Below are positions 8,500 to 14,101 of a DNA stretch of 14,101 nucleotides, piece by piece. The DNA is from Terfezia claveryi (lineage: Eukaryota; Ascomycota; Pezizomycetes; Pezizales; Pezizaceae), in the NCBI GenBank assembly GCA_015179025.1, contig WHUX01000679.1, forward strand, positions 1-14,101. Direction: 5' to 3'. Under the pieces are notes generated by a model. The model saw only the letters and a list, made by a program, of their open reading frames with translations, searched no databases and was not told the origin of the DNA. A program made the position numbers and the translations under genes. Each line of letters opens with the position of its first letter. Position 1 is the stretch's first letter.

Positions 8500-8940
8500 T
8501 GTGACAACGAGTGCAGATAGCAACTGCATTAACAAAGGTGTGGATGGCATAACACTTAGGAAGAAATTCCAAGGTGACAGGTAGGCCCGCGTTTTATAAA
8601 ATATTTTTATCATAAGAATATCTATGAACACCGCGGGATATAAATAGTGCAAGTAGTTCCAGTTGAATTCATTCTACCACCAGCGAGTATTCGAAAGCAA
8701 GAGCACCTTGAGTACACGAAGCCTACAAAGTTCTAAGTCTTGAGTTAACTTTACGTTCAAGTGACATAGGATTTATTTTATGTTACGAAATTAGATCCGT
8801 CGTGAGGGACTATAGTTGGATTGAACTTTACTGCTATAGGATTGATATTCTGTGTTGCGGAATAGATATCATTGTGGCAGCAAATTACGGCCGTCCTAAT
8901 AGTTGCAAGAGCGCTATCAGTCAATAGGGCCCCTGTGACA
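8500..8940. repeat. Possible solo LTR
   Basis: A 441-bp segment that begins TGTGACAACG and ends CCCCTGTGACA, i.e. with TGT...ACA ends. It holds a good TATA element (GGATATAAATAG, about 8637-8648), preceded by an inverted CCCGCG/CGCGGG pair (8586-8591, 8632-8637). No coding is visible. The 5-bp flanks (TAACC and GTTGG) do not match, and no second copy is in the window, so this is a weak call. Confidence 0.28.
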
Positions 8941-9125
8941 GTTGGCATGCTTGGTAAGCTTGGCTTCTACATGTGACTCCGATCCCGATTCCTACCTATC
9001 ATGGACCGCACCATGACTTTCTGAGATTAGTCTAGTTGGCATGCAATCAGACTAACTCAGTTGGCACATGCCCCCCTGCAATGATCGCCTGCGCTCACAG
9101 CTATTCATAGCATGCAACCAGACTA
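8940..9125. repeat. Cluster of short direct and inverted repeats
   Basis: AGTTGGCATGC occurs at 8940-8950 and 9034-9044, with a one-insertion variant at 9059-9071. GCATGCAAYCAGACTA occurs at 9039-9054 and 9110-9125 with one mismatch. A hairpin at 9021-9060 pairs CTGAG-a-TTAGTCT with AGACTAA-CTCAG: 12 bp with one bulge around a 15-nt loop that contains AGTTGGCATGC. No gene overlaps it. Confidence 0.7.
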
Positions 9126-9427
9126 TATTCCGCTTAGGTTTCCGCTTCTCCTGACTCAGATATTTAGCTCTATATACCTATCTATGCAACCATACCTCCA
9201 GCTGACATACGAAAAATACAATTTTCCACTTCCAACCGACAATAAATACATTCCTCATCTGCCTCCAAAAAATAATATTGCAGATCTCCACTCTAATCCT
9301 CTCTCAAAACATTCACAATGAAACTAGACTCCCTGTGTACTCCAACCTGTACTCACCGTCTCCACACCCCGACCCAAAAAAATATACCCAACTACAATTC
9401 AAACAAAATATTCCTTCTGACCGTGTA
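9126..9427. other. 3' flank of gene B, no gene seen
   Basis: C/A-rich on the + strand. No convincing coding pattern on either strand. It probably includes the 3' untranslated region of gene B, but no termination signal could be assigned with confidence. Confidence 0.4.
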
Positions 9428-9541
9428 CTACAACTTATCCTCAGAAACCCTATCTTCCACCTCGCCGTCGCTATCATCCTTATTCTCCGAATCGTCATCA
9501 TCCTTATTATTATCTTCACAATCTTGGATGTCATTCTCCTC

Positions 9542-9622
9542 ATGTTCACCAGCCTCAGTATCATCCTTATGTTCGCCAGCCTCACTATCATCCTCATGTT
9601 CACCAGCCTCAGTATCATCCTC
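9542..9622 (-). repeat. Three tandem 27-bp repeats in the acidic tail of gene B
   Basis: Units at 9542-9568, 9569-9595 and 9596-9622 differ at only a few positions and encode three copies of a 9-residue unit like DDTEAGEHE. They sit in a long Asp/Glu-rich tail that runs to the stop at 9430-9428. Confidence 0.9.
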
Positions 9623-10026
9623 AGCGTCCCCACTATCCCTATTGTCATCTTCGACCTCCTCTATCGATCCATCATATCTGTCACTTGCCAGACTGTATCC
9701 GTCTTCTCCAACGCCATTCACGACAAGCATAGTTGGCACACCGTCCTCCTGACTTTCTGTATCTGCTACCGTTGGGGAGCCTTCATCGAAATACCCAGAT
9801 GGTATTAGATGCGTTCCTTTTTGCCGTCTCAGATCTTCTGCAAGTTCTTTAGCGTATTCATCCAGTTCATCATTGCCTATGCTATACGACTCGACTTCTT
9901 CCCATCGCATCACTTTCCCATGCAGGTGGTAGTGCCCAATAATCCCTAACCGAATTACCTTCAATAAGGTTTGCTTTAGTGTTGTCGGCAGACCCTACCA
10001 CTGCTCTAACATTCGATCAAAGGCTA

Positions 10027-10075
10027 CTACAATACTGTTAGTGTTTCTCCCCTAACATCCATAGCCCATACTTAC
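10027..10075 (-). other. Gene B spliceosomal intron (49 bp)
   Basis: Donor GTAAGTATG at 10075, branch-like CACTAACA and acceptor TTGTAG at 10027: all three fungal consensus elements. Splicing in phase 1 joins YTNSS to AFDRMLEQW and lands in the frame of the acidic tail. Confidence 0.85.
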
Positions 10076-10295
10076 TAGAGGAATTCGTATAGTTGAAAAA
10101 CTCCCCATCCTGGAATACTCCAGTTTCATATGTGAGAAGTGCGTATTGCAGTGTTGCAAAAATCAGGCAGATGAACGGACCACTAATCTGGCTTATAAAT
10201 GTCGGGTCTTGGTTTCCGATCTTCTTTGTGCCATCAAAAAAATTCATATGAATGAACCGTGCTCCTTCGGTGGCTTTGAACCTCTAACCCCACCC

Positions 10296-10358
10296 CTGCA
10301 ATGATTTCCCGGTTTGTCAGCATCTCTACAACGACATTTTCCCTATGAATACACTTAC
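10296..10358 (-). other. Gene B spliceosomal intron (63 bp)
   Basis: Donor GTAAGTGT at 10358, branch GCTGAC and acceptor ATTGCAG at 10296. Phase 0; the downstream frame is the one that reads FKATEGARFIHMNFF. Confidence 0.85.
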
Positions 10359-10526
10359 AGCACGTTTTTCACGCTGACACGTCAAACAATCTTTGTCTAG
10401 CAACCAACTGACATTCTTGCAGATGAACTCCGCACTACAATTCTAGTCGAACTCATATAGCTTTGCTATGTGCTTCTTCGCTTCGTACACAAGGTGCGAT
10501 CGCGTCCGGGATTGGATACTCCGCAG

Positions 10527-10570
10527 CTAGAAAATGATTGTTAGCGTCTCCTCCGAACCGACTCTAGGAC
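10527..10570 (-). other. Gene B probable intron (44 bp), weak donor
   Basis: Acceptor TTTTCTAG with a strong branch site (CGCTAAC) 12 nt upstream. The donor that keeps frame is GTCCTA at 10570, which is poor and may itself be mutated. Removal joins NAYISE to LRSIQSRTRSHLVYEAKKH without a break. Confidence 0.6.
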
Positions 10571-11607
10571 TTCACTTATATATGCATTAATGTGACTCGT
10601 ACATTCCTGGTCGACTCCACACTCGATTTCTGCTTGCTTCCATACCTGGGCTAACAGATATTCGGTACGATCAGGGTCAGGTAAGGGCTCTTCAAAAAAT
10701 GTAATTCTTTCAATGTGGTTTGCCGCATTGCATACAACGGCCTTCGTTATTCCTTCGAACTGAGTAAAACTCCGATTTCGCCTGGAATTTGACCTGGCCC
10801 CGGTCAGTCTCTTCTTATGTCCCCTGAGTCTATTATCGTCAACATCTATTTCGATTGTAGGGGACGGTGATGATCGTGGTTGGATTGGGTCTGAACTGGG
10901 GAACATGCGAATCGACTAAGACGAGCTTGGCCCATACTATTAAGATGTGGTTTAGATGTGGTTCAAGTATATTGTGTAAGTACTTGTCCTGTATATTCTT
11001 TCGGAATGGTTTGTTTACTTTAGGACTATTCACAATGCTGGAGCCGGAGTTCCGTTGATGTCCTGGGCCTGTGTGTCGGACCCCAGAGGATGCAGGCAAT
11101 TCCTTACTGGATGGTACTTCCTATGACAACTACTAATGTAAGTATAGGTATAATCAAACCAGGGACAATTTTCCTACCTCCGGAAAATTTATGGTGGCCT
11201 GAAAAGCCGATGGAACCTAATCAACTCGCTCACACAATCAGACGCAATTGATGCAACTGCGGAACACTTGAACCCACCGGACTAATTGTAGTTCTGCTAT
11301 TTGATACTAAGGGTCTTGTAGAACTCTTTTTGGTATTGGCTTCAGGGTGCCGCTTGGTGGTCTCTCCTCGTATGTCCCTATTGCTGGCTAACCGCTTGAG
11401 CTTACCTTTTCCTTTGAAGTTACTGATGGACTTCCATGTCGCTAACATTTTCTGCCGCTGTGTCTACAAGTTGTTCCTAACCACCTCGGTAGGCATTGTG
11501 GCTGTTCTTAAAGCCTCCGATATGTACTAAGCATATTTCGAAATTGATCCGAGCATAACATTGTCAACACCAGCTTTGATTCCATAGTCCGCCCCCAGCT
11601 ATTCTCA

Positions 11608-12057
11608 TGGTACACAAAAAAAAGGAAACACCATTCTAAAACATGACTTACAATTCTCGACAACTAATACAAAAAGTAAAAAACAAAAAACATCTGAAAC
11701 ATGACCATGACACACACAATCCTTCCTTGTCGAATCCAATAAAAATCCCCGATCACCCTTGATCTCTCAGTATTCACACCCAACCGATCAAATACAACAA
11801 AAAAAAATGCCCATCTGAAACATGACTCCAATACAGGACACCTACAATCCTATACAGAAAAATTCCCTGACTACCACTATCTACTCCCAATCAAACATTG
11901 TGAATATGCGAACAAATTCACCAAAAAATCCCTCATTGATCCATCCTCACGATCAGCAGCTCTACTATACTCTTTTCGCTCCCTTGCCTTTGAACATTCT
12001 CCCTTCCCCCCTGGGTGTAGTCTTACTTTCCACCACCTTCCCAGTCAACTTCTGCCC
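11608..12057. other. Intergenic stretch between genes A and B with a repeated motif
   Basis: A-rich on the + strand, no coding pattern. The motif CATCTGAAACATGAC occurs at 11691-11705 and 11812-11826, with a diverged copy CATTCTAAAACATGAC at 11632-11647. The two close copies are each preceded by a run of A and followed by similar C/A-rich sequence. It likely covers the 3' end of gene A and the upstream region of gene B. Confidence 0.55.
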
Positions 12058-12156
12058 TCAGCATTTCTTCCCAGCCTGCTTTCGAATTTGTCCTCCCTGT
12101 CCCGCTTGATTTCTTTCATCACTGCTTTCAACCCGCTCCCCAGCACTACCCTTACT

Positions 12157-12258
12157 ATCCTCCTCCTCCTCGTCCTCCTCGTCCTCCTCCTCGTCCTCCT
12201 CCTCCTCCTCTTCGTCCTCCTCCTCCTCGTCCTCCTCCTCCTCGTCCTCGTCCTCCTC
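12157..12258 (-). repeat. Polyacidic tract (GAG/GAA/GAC microsatellite) in gene A
   Basis: Thirty-four consecutive codons encode only Glu and Asp. On the + strand it appears as a CTC/TCC-type triplet run. It stays in frame with the repeats before it and the basic C-terminus after it. Confidence 0.9.
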
Positions 12259-12288
12259 CTGCTGAACACCCTGGGTTTTGACTGCACT

Positions 12289-12987
12289 CGACTTAACGAT
12301 CCTCTTTGGTGTTCCGGGGCCTTGACCCATCACTGTCCCCTTACCATCCCCCACCCTCCCCTTCCCGCTTTTGGTTCTGATCTTTCTAGGAGCCTCTTCC
12401 TCCTCTGGATCCTCTTCAAGGTTCACAATCTTCTTGTATGTTCGTGAACCCTGATTTTTCAAAATCACCTTACCACCCCTGACATTCCCCTTCCCGCTCC
12501 TCATTTTGATATTTATGGGAGCGTCCTCATCAACATCCTCATCGTTCCCTTCAAGCTGCTGCTTCTTGGCAAAATTCATTCTCGGATTCTTCTTCAACGT
12601 TCCCGTCCCTTGAGTCTTCACCACGCCCTTACTGCCCCCGAAAATCTCTTTACCCCTCTTCAGTGCTGGTTTCGGATTGTTTTCCTCTTCGTCATTCTCA
12701 TGATGGTTATCATCTTTTTTCCCTTTCGCACCTTTTGGTTGTAGTCCCTGAGTGGCTTGTCACGGCTTGATTTTACGTGACCCAATTAACTTACCCGCCC
12801 CCACAGTACGCTTAGGCCTCCTCAACCCCTGTGTCAGTTTGTGTTCGTTCTCTTCCTCTTCATCTTCGTCAACCTCATCTTGGCTATTATCCTTCTTCCC
12901 TTTCACACCTTGAGTGGCATGTTGCGTCTTAATTTTCACTGATCCAATAAACTTCCTCGCTCCCACGTTAGGCTTAGTTCCCCTCAA
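12289..12987 (-). repeat. Five degenerate basic repeats of gene A
   Basis: Approximate units are 12987-12874, 12825-12697, 12666-12583, 12513-12415 and 12387-12289, spaced 42-54 residues apart. The first two are close copies (LRGTKPNVGARKFIGSVKIK and LRRPKRTVGAGKLIGSRKIK, both followed by QATQG or HATQG and KGKKD). The last two share RSGKGNVRGGK / KSGKGRVGDGK, then QGSRTYKKIV / QGPGTPKRIV. Acidic linkers (DEVDEDEEEEN, NLEEDPEEEEAP) lie between units. Confidence 0.8.
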
Positions 12988-13480
12988 CCTCTGTCTCGGT
13001 TTGTCTTCGTCCACTTCCTCTTCTTCCACCTCATCCTGGTTATCGTCCTGCTTCCCCTCTTCCCTTCTGGTTCTCTTAGCTTAAGGCTTCCTAGTAGAAG
13101 TATCTAACACCTCCGTGTTAGTGTATTGCGTGGCTGTCGGAAGGGGTTGTAGTTGTTCTCCAAGTGTCGGGGGACTCGAATCCTCTGGATGCTTGGCGGC
13201 ATGTACCTCTCGAGCAGTTTTGACTGCCTTGTCCCTGCTTAGAGCCCCGCTACGTACTTTCTTCGTGACGTCCTGAGCCAAAATATTGACGGCGTGGCTA
13301 AGGCCCTTATCACTCAAGTAGTTAATTTGCCCCTTGGGGGCCATTGTGGGGAGAGCTGCAGCATGCTTTAAAAAGTGGTCTACAAATCTGTTCCAGCCCT
13401 TTGCGGTCCGTAGATACCGCTTTATCTCATTATGTGAGCAACATCTCGCCTCCAGAACCCATACAGGTTTTCCGGGATCC

Positions 13481-13524
13481 CTGTATCAAAGAATCCAACC
13501 ACTTGGGCATGTCCATGATTTGAC
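13481..13524 (-). other. Gene A probable intron (44 bp), weak donor
   Basis: Donor GTCAAATC at 13524 and acceptor GATACAG at 13481. Removal joins the MPPKRKQ... frame to the frame that reads DPGKPVWVLEARCC and onward. The donor is non-consensus and no clear branch site is seen, so a small indel is the alternative explanation for the frame change. Confidence 0.45.
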
Positions 13525-13765
13525 CGTGTTACGTGATTGTCATCCTCTGACTCTTCATTGGTATCTGCTGTTTGTTTCCTTTTTGGCGGCATTTCGTATC
13601 CTAGATATTGTCAAGAAACCACTAGTAGATCTTTAGTGGACGTACGAGCATGGCCCTTTGAGTCTGCTTACAATGGAACTGACAATTGAATTGAGTTCGA
13701 TTTTGCCGTTTCCCGGTGTGGCAGGTATTGACTCAAAAACTAGTTAGATACGATACAGGCAGGCT

Positions 13766-13787
13766 TCTGTCATGATTGTATGACAGA
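13766..13787. repeat. Perfect hairpin, 8-bp stem and 6-nt loop
   Basis: TCTGTCAT (13766-13773) and ATGACAGA (13780-13787) are exact reverse complements around GATTGT. No T-run follows. Function unknown. Confidence 0.8.
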
Positions 13788-14042
13788 GAATTGTAATGAA
13801 TGTTTAGGGACTATGAAGGGGGGAGATCGCACCATAAATAACATGCCAACTTGATATGGTCACTATTCCGTTTACGCTAGTTATGACCAAACAAACAGCC
13901 ATTTCCTTTCATTATACGGAGGCAAAGTTTGATCATTGCTGCTGTATGTAATAAAGCGAACGTTATAATGTCTGTTTGTTATCGGCAATGTGATAGTCTA
14001 GACTAGGCATAATTTGGTTGCACAATAGCCTAGCCTATACCC

Positions 14043-14060
14043 CTGATCATATATGATCAG
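14043..14060. repeat. 18-bp perfect palindrome
   Basis: CTGATCATATATGATCAG reads the same on both strands. It could be a dimeric protein-binding site or chance in AT-rich DNA; nothing beside it decides. Confidence 0.85.
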
Positions 14061-14101
14061 ACTAATATGATTGGACAAAACCGTTATTGTTCCGTGCTGG
14101 C

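Larger units (their letters stand above)
9428..11598 (-). pseudogene. Gene B: multi-exon gene, C-terminal half DUF6532-like, acidic tail; nonsense-mutated
   Basis: Four downstream exons are well supported: up to 10571, 10526-10359, 10295-10076 and 10026-9428. The frame is kept at every junction, and the last two introns have consensus donors and branch sites. Exon 1 (SFTQFEGITKAVVCNAANHI, PLPDPDRTEYLLAQVW), exon 2 (ELRSIQSRTRSHLVYEAKKH, FICKNVSWLLDKDC) and exon 3 (FKATEGARFIHMNFF, PFICLIFATLQYALLTYETG) together recall the fungal DUF6532 layout from memory. That match is tentative and the family has no known function. Exon 4 ends in an acidic tail with repeats. TAG stops at 10918-10916, 10445-10443, 10286-10284 and 9997-9995 interrupt it, fitting CAG-to-TAG change. 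A further coding-like stretch with stops at 11529-11527 and 11466-11464 (11598-11230, Ser/Thr/Lys-rich) probably is the N-terminal part. The link between 11229 and 10990 is uncertain. The true start is not known. Confidence 0.6.
12058..13592 (-). pseudogene. Gene A: unrecognised Lys/Gly repeat protein with acidic linkers; two in-frame stops
   Basis: Starts at ATG 13592 (MPPKRKQTADTNEE, basic then acidic, with a purine at -3). After a probable 44-bp intron it continues through KRYLRTAKGWNRFVDHFLKH and VTKKVRSGALSRDKAVKTAR, a compact helical-looking N-terminal region of about 110 residues that I do not recognise. The rest, about 340 residues, consists of degenerate basic repeats separated by Glu/Asp-rich linkers, then a 34-residue almost pure Glu/Asp tract and a basic end (RKQAGKKC, stop 12060-12058). 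The frame is continuous for over 1400 nt except for TAA 13083-13081 and TGA 12762-12760. The first fits CAA-to-TAA; the second could come from CGA. The mixed-charge composition suggests a nuclear or chromatin-associated protein, but that is inference. Total about 496 residues if unbroken. Confidence 0.62.
13593..14101. promoter_or_regulatory. Upstream region of gene A (no gene seen)
   Basis: No coding pattern. Expected to hold the gene A promoter on the - strand, but no clear TATA element was assigned. It contains an 8-bp perfect hairpin (13766-13787), an inverted copy of the AGTTGGCATG motif (13842-13851) and an 18-bp palindrome (14043-14060). Confidence 0.4.

Noticed and set aside
8277..8507. 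A 76-codon frame on the - strand
   Set aside because: No recognisable motif, no splice or start context and AT-biased composition; likely chance.
9278..9808. A 176-codon hydrophobic open frame on the + strand
   Set aside because: It is antisense to the acidic tail of gene B. Its Leu/Ile/Ser richness comes from reading Glu/Asp codons backwards, and the opposite strand has introns and domain-like sequence.
12088..12447. A Leu-rich open frame on the + strand
   Set aside because: Antisense of the polyacidic GAG/GAA tract; low complexity only.
13050..13110. A 44-bp intron removing the first stop of gene A (GTGTTAGATA ... GAGAACCAG)
   Set aside because: Its length would shift the frame away from the long repeat frame that continues directly after the stop, so a nonsense mutation is the simpler reading.
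1..14101. CRISPR arrays, tRNA or rRNA genes
   Set aside because: No regularly spaced identical repeats, no cloverleaf with TTCGA-type arms and no rRNA core motifs were seen on either strand; the window is eukaryotic repeat DNA.

Overview
The window looks like repeat-rich, transposon-laden DNA from a filamentous fungus. The evidence is short introns (44-63 bp) with GTAAGT donors and CTAAC/CTGAC-type branch sites, a chromodomain-bearing Ty3/gypsy retroelement, a Ty1/copia relic, and a mutation pattern (CAG/CAA to TAG/TAA, TGG to TAG, LTR differences almost all transitions) typical of repeat-induced point mutation (RIP) or related cytosine deamination. The species cannot be named; an ascomycete is favoured by the RIP-like pattern, but a basidiomycete is not excluded. 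No intact protein-coding gene, tRNA or rRNA was found.

Layout. (1) 1-537 and 6743-7303: two halves of one very AT-rich, RIP-ravaged Ty1/copia pol on the + strand (end of reverse transcriptase, then RNase H). (2) 538-6742: a complete but decayed Ty3/gypsy element on the - strand, inserted into the copia element with a perfect 5-bp target duplication (ATATT). Its order from right to left is 5' LTR, gag with zinc knuckle, protease, reverse transcriptase, RNase H, integrase, chromodomain, polypurine tract, 3' LTR. The gag/pol junction keeps a textbook -1 frameshift signal: slippery heptamer, 5-nt spacer and bulged stem-loop. (3) 7373-7930: an older, diverged relative of the gypsy LTR, directly behind the copia pol. 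(4) 7931-9427: no gene; one possible solo LTR (8500-8940) and a cluster of short direct and inverted repeats (8940-9125). (5) 9428-13592: two degraded host-type or multicopy genes on the - strand. 'Gene A' (right) encodes a Lys/Gly-rich repeat protein with acidic linkers and a polyacidic tract. 'Gene B' (left) is a multi-exon gene whose C-terminal half resembles, tentatively, the fungal DUF6532 family and ends in an acidic repeat tail. (6) 13593-14101: upstream region of gene A with a hairpin and an 18-bp palindrome.

How the parts relate. The copia element is the oldest layer, the gypsy element landed in it later, and both have since decayed. Genes A and B carry the same kind of C-to-T stop codons, so the block was probably repeated in the genome and exposed to the same mutation process. 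Short motifs (AGTTGGCATG, ATCAGACTAA) occur on both sides of the gene A/B block, which leaves open that the block is itself part of a mobile or duplicated unit. All family assignments come from reading translated sequence by eye; no database search was possible.
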